In this document: positions 25,265 to 35,829 of the stretch, piece by piece
How the letters are laid out: each line of letters begins with the position of its first letter
How positions within the stretch are numbered: the first letter of the stretch is position 1
Origin: Monocercomonoides exilis
Lineage: Eukaryota; Preaxostyla; Oxymonadida; Polymastigidae
Length of the DNA stretch: 64,000 bases
Reading direction: 5' to 3'
NCBI GenBank assembly: GCA_001643675.2
Contig: LSRY02000024.1
Location: forward strand, 181,001-245,000
Notes under the pieces: generated by a model
Databases searched by the model: none
What the model saw: only the letters and a program-made list of their open reading frames with translations
What the model was told of the DNA's origin: nothing
Position numbers and translations under genes: made by a program

Positions 25265-26542
25265 CTACAGAATTATTAACTGATGTATTCTATGAAACTG
25301 GGATTCTTTGCATTTTTGTTGGAGAACAGTTTCTGAAAAGTTCTTCACACCAATCTTGAGACGAAGAATGAAGATTTTCTTTCAATGCAGAGGCTTCAAC
25401 AGGTGCTCCAGATGCACGAGAGAGAGCACAGGGGCTGCAGCAACAGGCCAAACTCCTGTCTTTATGAATGCTGCTTTTATTGTTGAAGGTGTTCAAGCAG
25501 CTGCCAAGGCTTCAGGAAGAACTTCTGCGAGTTGTGTTCTATAAGAAGGGAGGGAGAATGGAGATGGATAGAAAAATTTGTTGTTCAATGTCGATTTAAG
25601 TCGAGAAAAGATACAGGAATCGCGCGGTTGAAGAAAGAGTGTCATGTTGGGTGGGCATTTTTTCAGAATGATAAAATTTTTTTTGCCGCTTCAATTACAG
25701 TTTCGTCATTGTGAGTTGAATGATTATCCATTAATAAAAGTGCACGATGAGAACTTGTAGGTTTCACTTTCTCCACGATTAATGGAATCCAGTAATTAAT
25801 CATGATGTTCTTGAAGATATCCTTAGTGATCCACCCGGAGGATGAAAAAATATATCTGATATCAAACGAAGAAAGAGTTCGAAACTCTTTCGGGAGTGTT
25901 TTCTTAGTGTGAAGAAGAAAACGAGGCAAAGAAGATCCGTCAGCGCAGACACAGAGGCAAATCGTGGCATTTGGCACTTTTGGAGGCGATGGAACACCTG
26001 GAGGAGTTTGATCTTTGAAGCAAACAACCAATTTTGATGAAGACTCCCCGCAAGTGTTTGAAGATTCGTCGAAATTGAATCTATCCGCAGCTGTGATATT
26101 GTCTTCCATAACAGTGCTCAATAATTCCGAAAACCATCCTCTGATGTTTTCTGGTGACTGCGCTGATATTTTTGCCACATCCGTATGCCTTGCTAAAGCA
26201 GCCTTCAATAAATCACTTCGTTGAATTAATTTGAACGCATATTTTTTGTAGATTGTTTTGAATTCTTTCTTTTGTTTTGATGATTATTCTATTAGATCCA
26301 CACACTTAGCAACATAGAGATATCACAAAAACAAACTAATAAATATTGCAAACCATGTTTTGCACATCGCGAATTTGAACAATTGTCTGATTTGATAAAA
26401 GGACTAGCACCTGGTTCTCAATTTCTTCCAATTGGTCGTTCGTAATTGCCTGAGGGTTCCCATTCCTTCCAGCCTTTCTGCCTGTTCTTTCTGCTCTTTT
26501 CCCTCTTTTCCATTCATCTTTTGACACAACTTTAGCTTTCAT
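25265..26542 (-). pseudogene. Pogo/Tigger-type DDE transposase (decayed)
   Basis: Seen, reverse strand: an N-terminal basic/helical piece with AITNDQLEEIENQVL (helix-turn-helix-like region, 26336-26542). A break follows, then the catalytic core with NFDESSNT (first Asp) and ALLLMDNHSTHND (second Asp) at 25663-26208. After a frameshift comes LFLQPRDSCIFSRLKSTLNN, the expected segment after the third acidic residue. Later there is a TGA within the C-terminal part, then IKAAFIKTGVWP. Known: this motif order is that of the DDE_1 (pogo/Tigger, CENP-B-related) superfamily. Stops and frameshifts make it non-functional. Confidence 0.7.
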
Positions 26543-26941
26543 AGCAGTAGAATATTTTTCTTTAAAACAATGTCGAATTGCGAAAAGCTTTTTCGATGGG
26601 GATTTGAATACAAGATATTATCATATTACCATAAACCTGTGCAACTTTGTTGATGACATATCCGGTTTTTCAGTCATCTTTATTGGGAATGATCAAGCAT
26701 ATCTAAATTTCTTTTGTTGACATTTTGAATCAAATATAACATTCACAAATTTCGTTGTCTGATATACAAATTAAATAATATTGAACTGTTTTATTATTTT
26801 CACAAGCTCTGAAAAAGTTGCGATTAATATAGTCTTTGGATTAAAGAAGAAACTGGCTCAATTTTGAAGGAACAAAAATAATCGGAGACTGAGCAAAAGC
26901 TGATCTTGGATTATTGACATCATTATTACATGTTTAAAAAT

Positions 26942-27199
26942 GGGTGAATATTTTTATTATCATGTCTTTTTTCGGGGTGTTTTATTTTCAAAGAATGTTT
27001 GTTTTTTGAAAGAAAATTCTGATGCAAAAAAGAAAAAGCTTGATTATTGTTTTTAAAAACAAATACTTTAACAGAATCAAAGATAAAAATGTATTCAATA
27101 AACCTTTTAACTTTTCAATTTTTTTTTCATTGATTTTCAAGTAATGTTTTTGCACAGAAATTTTTGTCTGAAAAAATATGATTTCAAAAATAATTACCC
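26942..27199 (+). repeat. MITE family 3, copy 1 (258 bp, nested)
   Basis: Terminal inverted repeats of about 30 bp starting GGGTGAATATTTTT and ending AAAAATAATTACCC, flanked on both sides by AAAT. The second copy (48943-49200) has exactly the same length and the same AAAT flanks. Non-coding. Confidence 0.75.
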
Positions 27200-27841
27200 A
27201 AATAGTTTTCAATATTTAAGCGTCGAATTGTGTTTTGAAAGCTCATTCAAATATGAATAGGGTGCGGGTTTGGCACCAGGGGGCGGGTTAAGCACCCATG
27301 GTTAAGTTCTTTTAATTCTGATAGCTTTTCATTTCACTTTATATTCATGAATATTAATCTTCTTTTCAACAGGAGTACATATCGTCATTTATTTTTCCAG
27401 AAGTCTAACATCGGATCACGTAAAACATATTCCTTCTTCATTTCTTCCAATTTCTCCTTTTCATCAAATGCAAATTCTGCTGTTGCTTTATGGAATCATC
27501 TATTTCTTCTCTTCAAAATGCATTTCTTCAAGAATAACAACAATCTCTTCAAAACATTCAATTTCTTTTGTTTCACTGATTCCAGCTTGCCTGTTGGCCG
27601 TAGAAGCTCTTATCTCATTGAATTGTCCTTCAAATATCGATTTTCCAATAAATCGCTTTCCCTCTTTGTTTCATCTTCGATGACTCATTAAAAGTCTGTC
27701 TCATTGTGAAATCTCTCGAAAACTATCCCTGCAACTGTTTGTTCAAAAAAAAATTTCCCGCCTTGTTCTTTCTGTTTCCTGAAATTCTTTCAATCTCAAA
27801 ATGAAAAAGTCAGAATCGATTTTCTTGTTGATTTCGTGCCT

Positions 27842-29091
27842 TCAAATCAGCTTTTCTTGGTTTGATATAGTTCTCTCATTTTCATATAACTTCAGCTGGT
27901 ATTCTATGTTAGAAGAAATGATTATCTGTGCTTCCGAAAAGAAAATGAAAGATGTGGCCTGACTCCGAATTCGAGGGGAGTTGAATGAAAAAGAAGTAGA
28001 CGAAGAAAGAGCAGGCAGTGAAAGTGGAGAAAGTGAGCCAGGATCAGCAGGATTAGAAGTAGATGAATGAACAGCTTGAGATGAAAGTGAAGGAGAAGAT
28101 TGTTGTTGGATGCTCATAAATAAGGACGAATTGACAAGCGAAGAGGCGTAATGAGAAAGAGGATGAAGAACATTTTTTGTCTTTGAGAAAAATAAGCAGC
28201 TGAAACAAAAGGCGCAACCAAATTGAGTGCAGGGTATTTCTGTATCAGATCCATCTCCATTGAATTCTGCGATGTGAAGAAAGATGCCAACTTTGAGAAC
28301 GAAAGCGAAGAAAACAGCTTCGACAGAGCATCTCTTCTTCCAGGAACACTGCTCTGATTGAATGTTCTTATCCCTTTCTCCTTCTGAAACAGCAGAGGCG
28401 ATACTTTTCCTGCACCTTTCCTTCCCTTTCTGTGTGTCACTTCTGCTTCCTCTTTGAATGGTAGCCAGCCCCTCCACTTCATCCCCCTTCCTCTTCTCAA
28501 CTCCGCCCTGCTCTGCCTCAGTACGCTCTTCAGCGCACTTATCAGATCGAGTCTCACTTTCGTCTGCCTCGTGAATACTGCTGCATACACAGGCACTTTC
28601 CTCATCTTCCACACAAATTGCACGTTTTCCTCACTTTTGATTCGAACATAACGGAAAGACACATCCAGTTCATCGCTCAAATCTTCCAGGTCAGAATAAG
28701 CGAGGTCATTCAGCGTGCAGTCCAATTTCCGCACTCGTGTCAAAATTTGCGTTTGGATTTCTTTCACCTCTTGCTGCGCCTCGTTGGCCATTTTGTTCTC
28801 CTTCTGGTTTGCCGGAGTGCCTGTCTCAAGGTGTGGCTGTAGTATTCCTTGGATGCTGCTAAACAGATTCTTATCTTTTTCCTCTATCTTCTTCGCCATT
28901 TTCTCCATTTTCCTGCGCTCTCGCTCTTCTTTCTTCTCCTTTTTCTTCTTCTGTATTTCTTGCTTTTTCATCAACAGAAGCAGTTTTTCTCTCTGATCAT
29001 CAGACTCCAATGAATTAAATGTGATCTTCGCCTCTACATCGTCAACTTTCCCTTTCTCGTTCTGAAACTCATCTTGCATCGCCCTTGTCAC
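27842..29091 (-). pseudogene. Charged/low-complexity region with possible ABCC NBD2 traces
   Basis: Two overlapping reverse-strand frames look coding in sequence: 28190-29091 (Lys/Glu-rich coiled coil around KKKKEKKEERERRKMEKMAK, then VYAAVFTRQTKVRLDL) and 27842-28190 (Ser/Pro-rich, then SEAQIIISSNIE). In the order expected for a second ABC nucleotide-binding domain, VPVYAAVFTRQTKVRLDL recalls the Q-loop to VRxNLDP segment, YFSQRQ the signature and FFSEAQIIISSNIE a Walker B with lost acids. The matches are weak. Inferred: the 3' end of the decayed ABC transporter upstream, swollen by low-complexity sequence. A separate uncharacterised gene cannot be excluded. Confidence 0.4.
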
Positions 29092-29100
29092 TTCTCTTTA

Positions 29101-31184
29101 GAAATTCTTCATCCACATCACACCCAACGCAACCCCTTATCCTCCACATCCAACAGCAGGTGACAGAGATATCGTTAATGCACCTTTCACTCCAATCCCT
29201 ATACACATATCTTTGGTGTTCACAATCAACTCCCTCCTTCCAACACCTCTCCATCCGCCGTCCATTCGCTTCCCTCTCGTGAGGTGTATCGTTTCAAAGG
29301 CGCCTCTTCCTGAAGTATATTGCTTAGGCTGTGGAGAAGGCGATGGCGTTGGAGAGGTATTTGCTGTTGTGTTCTGTTGTTGTGGTTGTTGCTGATGTTT
29401 TTGCTGAGCTTGCGATGAAAGAGGCTCTGGCTTTGGCTCATCAAAATGCATTTCGTCTTTTTTGTTGTTTTGAAAAGATTCTTTTGTTTTTGAATTCTTT
29501 TCTGTTTTTTTATTGTCTTTCTTAGGAAGATCTTCAACACTTTCTTGAGCTTCGTTATTTTCTATTCCTTTCTTTTTCATGGAAATGCTTTGTTTTATTT
29601 CAGTATCATTCTCATCATCGTAGTATGCTCCTTCTTTTTCACTGACATCGCTTTCTAAGCTGTCAGTTGATTCGTCATCTGATAGAACTCCCCCAACATT
29701 CACCACATTCTCATAGCTCATCAGCTTCAGAATACTCTCATCGTCTGCATTGTCCTCTTCATACAGCCATCCATCCCCTGAGCTTATGCCCCACCAATCG
29801 TCGTCGTCAAACTCTTCTTCTCTTCTTCGGAACGCTATCAGAATCTCCCGCAGCCTCTTCTCTCGAATGTCGTCTTCTTCGTCTTCGTCTATTCCCGTCA
29901 AGTTGCAAACTTTGGCTTTCTTCTTATTCTTCATTTTGTTATTATTATTTTTGGATTTTGATAAATGTTTTATTTTCTTTCCTTTTGAAACAACTGATTT
30001 GGGATTGTTCATTGAATCCTCCAAAATCACTTCTTCGTTTTCGTCGTTGTTCGAATCATCATCATCTTCTTCTTCTTCCTCATCTTTCGTGCTATCTTCA
30101 TCGCCTTCAACTTCTTCCTTGTTTCCATTTCCATTTCTAAAGTTCGTTGCTTCTTTCTCTTCTTTCTCATCTTCTTTGCCATCCCCCTCACTTTTAGTAG
30201 CATGCACACTCATTCCAGGTCTTTTAATCGATTCATCAATCGGCGTCGGAGTAAGCAGCAGGTTTGGTCTGACCATTAAAAGCACTTCATTCACAACAGA
30301 ATCACGCTGAAGCTCAAGCGCCTGGTAATACCTTCGCATCAGCCTCTGTTTCTCTCTCTGTTTGTGTCTCTTCTCTCTTCGCTCTTCTTCATCACTGATG
30401 ATGGAGCTGTCGGAAAGGCATTCACTTTCTTCATTTTATATAGTTTTCTGCAAATAATCTCTTCAAACTTGCAAAAAACTGTCGTTTTCTCAATTTTAAT
30501 TTCGTTTTCGTTTTCATCATCATTGTTATTTTCATCATTTGCAGATTTCAATGCCTTCCTCATCTTAATCAGTTTTCTTATTCTTCTCTCCTCTCTTCTC
30601 TCGTTCCTTGCTTCTCTCTCTCTTTCCTTCGCTCTCTCTCTTTCTCTCTTCCTCTTCTCCAGATTCTCCGTATACCGCTCCACCATCCGAAACTCTGCAA
30701 ACAGCGGCAGCGCCTCAAATACATCGGGAGGGAGAACAAAATATTGTCTTTTCCTTCTTCTTCCGAACTGCTGCCTCATCCTCCTCATCTGCTGCTCTTC
30801 GCTTGTCAGAAATATGTTTCTAGAAGAGCGAAGCAACGAGGAAGAAGAAGAAGAGGAGGAAGAAGAGGAAGAGGAAGAAGAACGTGAAGCGCCTGAAGCA
30901 GCAGCCACTTGCGCACAGCGGTTGAGGTAGCGTCGGCGGAGGAGAGGATGCATAGCTCTTATGCGGCGAGCCATAGCAATTTCAGAACGATGAGGTGGTT
31001 TTGGATGGAGAGAGAGGTCGGTTGCTGTTGGAGAAGGAGTAGGAAGAGGAAGAGGAGGAAGAGGAAGAGGAGGAGGAGGAGGAGGAGAAGAAGATGACTG
31101 AGGAAGAGAAAGAAAAGATTCATTGGGCAATGAAGAAGGAGATGTTCCTCTTCCTGTGCCGATGCCAGCAATTGAATGAGTCAA
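29101..31184 (-). CDS. Acidic/serine/proline-rich low-complexity reading frames
   Basis: Seen: 30339-31184 (Pro-rich start, a Ser run, Arg/Glu-rich coiled coil RKRERERAKEREREARNERR) passes into 29137-30339 in another frame via a plausible 44-nt intron ending near 30.43 kb (gtttga...gaaag). Across that joint the reading DEEERREKRHKQREKQRLMR is continuous. The second part is Asp/Glu-rich with DDDDWWGISSGDGWLY. It ends with GIGVKGALTISLSPAV, which could be a ruined Walker A (GVKGAGKSSL-like). No ATG is seen near the 5' end, so it may be an inner part of a larger gene with the ABC transporter upstream on the same strand. Function unknown. Confidence 0.4.
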
Positions 31185-31495
31185 AAAGGTTTGTGTTGAA
31201 TTTTGATTGCTTTTTCACTGTCTTTCTCTTTGAGGCACATAAGATGAATTCTGAAGGGTTGCTTCTTGTGGCGGAAGGATCACAGGAAGCAGCGACGCGG
31301 CGCATGTTTTCTTTTGAAGTCTTCAATGATTTTATCTATTTCCGCTTTTTCGGCTCTTTCTTGTGTAGAATTCACTTCTGACTGTTCGGAAGAAGAAGAA
31401 GAAGAAGATGATGATGATGAGGAAGAAGAAGAAGAAGAAGAAGAAACATTTCAAGATTCCATTCCATTTCCATTCACAGAATTCTCTTCTTTCGA

Positions 31496-34400
31496 TTAGC
31501 TGCCTCTAATCATCTTGCTTTTTTCATCAGTATCCTCAGAGACATTTATTGTCCACTCTCCCTCTTGCTCCACATCACACAATTCTCTGATCCTCCCTAT
31601 CTTCCCATCAACAAAGTTCAACGACAAAAGCTGGCTGTACAAGTTCCTCCCTGCCGAAACAGCAGAATGTGACATCTGTAGCGCCATCGGAAGAAAATAC
31701 GTGTTTCGCCCCGCAGCTTTCAAGACAATCGTTGTCAGATAAGTCAACAGCTCAAGCACATCATAACATCAGCTGGTGATGTTTGCAACCAGCGCATGCA
31801 CACTTTTAGAGTTGAATTGTGCATCACACTAACTTCTGCACAGCTCCCTCTGCCTCTCCTCCACCGCCTCCTGCACTCCAAATGCCCTGATCGTCGCCGC
31901 CACTTCCACACACTGCTTGAAGAAACTCCCTGATTCGCTTCGGGCAGAAACCAACGAACGGTCAATGCGGCGCTTGGCGATGGACGTTGGATGGCTGATC
32001 AGCACCATCGCACTCGTTTTCAGCACAACAGGTAACAGAAGCGCCGGCATTGTTGAGTGGATTGCCACCAGCGCAAAGGACAGTTTCGCGAGGGAGGAGG
32101 CGGTGACAGTGAAGGAATGGAGTGCGCTGTAGCTGATAGGGTTCGCACCATTCAGTTTTCTGAACAACATGCTTGCGTGTGTTGCGTCGAAGAAGCTCAT
32201 CTTTGCGTGGAAAAGATTTGTGCACATGTCTGTCTTGATAGCATGGCAGACTGCTGCTGAAAGTGGTTGCTCAGCAGACGCACAGGAATCTTGCTGAATG
32301 AGGAGAAGAGACTCGTTGCGATGTAGAGGAAGAACAAGAAGCCTGACGAAAGATTGAAGCGATTCAGAAAGGAGAACAGAAACATTTGCTTCTTTTGCTT
32401 CTTCTGCTTTTTATGTCTGAAGGCGTTTTTCTGAGGTGGATGTTTTGATGTTCCCACTCTGGAATTACCATTATTTTTGGTACTTATTTCTTGAGATGAT
32501 GATGATGATGATGATTTCATTGAATCATTCAATGAAGATTCATTCAATGTTTTGTTCAAAATTAATTGTTCTTTTCTTCTCATACTCCCCTCTCTTTTCT
32601 CCTCCAAGTCCATTGAGTGTCCTGTTCATCTGCTCCATCTGTGCATCCTTCGCAGTCCACGTGTTGAGCACAGCGCTCTTTCCATTCTGAGCAACGTTGC
32701 TCAGTACAATCGCCAGCAGCGCCAAGAACAGCAGGAAAAACGATGCATGCTTGAAATACCACAAAACAGAAGAAAGAGAGACAGAATCAGCCTCCATGTT
32801 GATGGACTCCTTCAGACGCCACAGTTCAGAGAGAGAAGGAGAAGGAGAGGAGGAAGAGGAAGAGGAAGAGAAGGAGGAAGAGGAAGAAGAGGATGGAGAA
32901 GGAGAAGATGGAGAAGGAGAAAGAAAAATAGGAGTTTGAATGGAAGGAGAAGAAGAAGAAGAAGATAAATGTGAATGTGAAGGTGAAATGGGTGAAATGC
33001 ATGGAGATGGTGAAGTGTTTGAATGAGTTAAGTTGAATGGAGAAGAAGATGATGGAGAAGAAATGTCATTTGCATCTTCAATCTTCTTTTAACAATTGTT
33101 TTCAAAATTATCTCCCAATGTTTCCCTTTCTCTTTCTCCTCAATTCTTCTCCTCTTCTCTTTCTCCTCTTCCTTTTCTTCCTTCCTTATCCTCCTTCACC
33201 ATCACCCCCATCTCCTTAACAATCCCCGCAAACTCCTCTGCCTTGCCTATCTTTCTGATCCTTCCGTCCTCTTCCATCGCAATGGCTGTGTCAAACTAAG
33301 GCAGACATTTCGTGTGGTGTGTTGCCAACAAGACAGTCTTCCCTTTCAGCAGCTGGCTGATGCATTTGATGACCAGTGCTTGTCCTACATGAGCATCGAC
33401 ACTCGCCAAAATGTCATCCAACAGAAACACCTCTGCCGATGAAGAGACAATCTGAGTGAGTTCTGTCCTCATATCCCTCCATCTTCAGACAGGTTGAATC
33501 CTCTTTCGCGCACTTTTTCTTCGTCTTCGCCTGGAAGAATGGCTTAAATCTTGTTCCAAACAGCATGACCGAATGAAAATGGAGAAGTGGAAGAGGATGG
33601 TGGATTCAATGGTGACGTTGAAGATGAAGCGAATCTGAACGGGAAAGAGGGAGGAACAGACATGTGATGCATATTAGAAGGAGAAGAAAAAAATCAAAGA
33701 ACAGAAAATTATTAAAAAATAATAAAAAATAATAGAAAATCATTTATTTTCATTTTTATTCTTTCTAACTTACACACCTGAGGCACATAAGCCATCTTCC
33801 CCTTCAAATATCCTTTCCCTTCCAAACAGATAGTCTCTCCCAGAATAGGCATTAGCAGCGCCGACTTGACGCAACCAACTGGGAAGAAGAGGTTAATGGG
33901 TGAATGCCTTGGGAGAGAATGACTGAGAGAGAGTGAGAGAGAGGAAGATGCTGTGGATGGAAAGAAGAAAAGGAAGATAAAGGGGATGAGGACTGATGAT
34001 CGGGATTTGTCTTCTTTTCCACAAATACCTTCTTTTCCATCTTTTTCTCGTATTCCTTCACTTTCACTCTCGCTGATTGTTGGCTTCTCGAATTCTGAAA
34101 AGTTGCTATTTGCATGTTTTCTCTCCTTTTTGATGGCAATTTCATTGCGACTCTATGCAAACAATGCATTTGACAGGCTAATCACAACATCATCATTTCA
34201 ATCATTTTGTTTTTCTTTTTTGTTTTTCTTTTTCTTCTTTCTTCTTTCAACTTTTTCATCTTCTCCTTCTTTGAATTCTTCACCTTCTTCTCCTTTAGAT
34301 CTCTCAACAGAATCCTCTGGTTGAGCCAACATCTTCATTCTGTTTATATCGCTTCTCTCCATCCAGACGCTATTAAAGCGATTCTCTGAGCGATTCAACG

Positions 34401-34560
34401 ATTATTTGATGGAAAGAAACAAGACAAACACTTTCAAATGAAAATGCTGTCAGAAGCTCTGACCAACAATCACGATGAGTGTGAATGCCTTCACAAGCGA
34501 CTGAAGACTGTTGTGGATGGAACTGATGAGAAGCCGCAAGAAGAAACAGTTTTTGAGTGA
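31496..34560 (-). pseudogene. ABCC (MRP)-type ABC transporter, decayed: TMD1 end, NBD1, TMD2
   Basis: Reverse-strand pieces in family order. Near 34.45 kb: an end-of-TMD1 segment and a linker (ERSDINRMKMLAQPED). 33.77-33.90 kb: Walker A region VGCVKSALLMPILGE, with Val where the P-loop Gly should be, leading to the Q-loop KMAYVPQ at a gtgtgt donor. After ttcag: IRFIFNVTIESTILF. Then a frameshift, RERGFNLSEDGG (signature LSGGQ damaged), and Walker B plus D-loop VFLLDDILASVDAHVGQALV (~33.4 kb). A TAG follows near 33.30 kb. TMD2: the helix region in 32540-32797, KMSFFDATHASMLFRKLNG and ATIRAFGVQEAVEERQ (31829-32227), VSAGRNLYSQLLSLNF (31496-31759). Known: this order is that of full ABCC transporters. 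Frame changes and stops indicate a pseudogene. Confidence 0.65.
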
Positions 34561-35829
34561 AGTTTCATAAAAGTTTGAAAAAAAACCAATAAAAAATAAA
34601 AAGAAAAGAAAGAAAAAGAAAAAGAAATAAAAGATAAAAATATGCATCAAAAAATGATGTAATACTCTTTTTTCAATAAGTTCGTCTTCTCTCCTCTCTG
34701 TTTGAAGAAGTTTGTTTTTCATCATTTCTTCCCAGCTATTTATTTTTATTAAAAGTCAAAAGAATATCTATGAAACACCAAAAGAGAAATAAAAAAGAGA
34801 GAGTATGGAAAAGTGAAAATGTGAAATAATCATTGCAAAAAAGTTTGAGTAATTTTCAATGATTTCAATCTTTCTTTCTTTCTCATTTTAAAGAAAAATG
34901 TATATATTTTTCATTAAATAAAATTGCACACATTATTTGCTCAACATTTTAATTGTTGTCTGATCTGTTTAGACAAATTCATTCCTATATCGCTCGAATT
35001 GTTTCGAGGTTTGCTTCAAAATCCGCCCCGAAATCGGTGAATCAATGATTGCCATCAAAACGATCCAAGGTGATGAATTTTCCAAAAAAACGTAACAATT
35101 GTCTTCATAGAAAAATACTTCCCAAGCAGTCACACCACCGAACGATTTAAATGTTGAAATGAACTCAAAAATTCGGTTGCAATTTGATTCAGCATATTGC
35201 CATAATCTCCCTTTGTCTTCTCAAATATTTTTTTCATCTTCTCTCAGCTTCAAAGCCTTTTGGAATGTTATCTCTTTCATTGCACGATTAATTATGATGT
35301 CCATTATTGTCATGAAATTGTCCCAAATGTATCCAGCTGCTAAACTCCCGAACATCAAAAAATGTGGAGAAATGAATGAATGATCCCTTTCATCAATACT
35401 CCTTCAGCCTGAACACCCACTCAAGGGAGGAATTTATTTTAAAAGTATCTTGATCACTTATGATTTCAATGATCACGAAAAATCGAAACATCCAAGGAAA
35501 CCAGCAAACACTTTAAAATGATAGAAATAATCATTTCGTTGAAGCAAAGATTCTGGATAACTCTTAATGCGAGTGACAAAATTGAAATGTAATTGTTTCA
35601 ATTAAGATTTGAAGAGAAGTTGGAATGCATATTATAAACTGCCATATTGCTGCTTTTTTGTCTCTTCTTTGTTTTGTTCTTCAAAACTATTTGTTGCTGT
35701 TTCTTCATGCTGCTCGGAATATTAAAATGGAAATTATTTTTTAAAAAATTAATGCCAAATATGTGGAATATTTTCCAATGTGTTCAAAATTTCAATCGTA
35801 AGTCCATCCATTTCAATTAAATAAATTAT
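34561..35829. other. Intergenic, no gene recognised
   Basis: A short forward frame (35159-35383) has no partner or domain. The reverse strand near 34.45-34.72 kb may hold further TMD1 remnants of the ABC transporter. Confidence 0.45.

Larger units (their letters stand above)
24469..27301 (-). mobile_element. Pogo-like DNA transposon with terminal inverted repeats (2.8 kb)
   Basis: Left end CCATGGGTGCTTAACCCG at 24469 is matched perfectly in inverted orientation at the right end, 27284-27301. Between them lies a reverse-strand DDE transposase remnant (25265-26542). The right part contains a nested 258-bp MITE (26942-27199). Flanks are TA on the left and TTA on the right, compatible with but not proving a TA target duplication. 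Transposase decay suggests the copy is immobile. Confidence 0.7.

Noticed and set aside
29213-31097. Forward frames opposite the acidic reading frames
   Set aside because: Composition (Ser/Phe/Leu runs) is the antisense of GAA/GAT tracts; no splice sites or domains.
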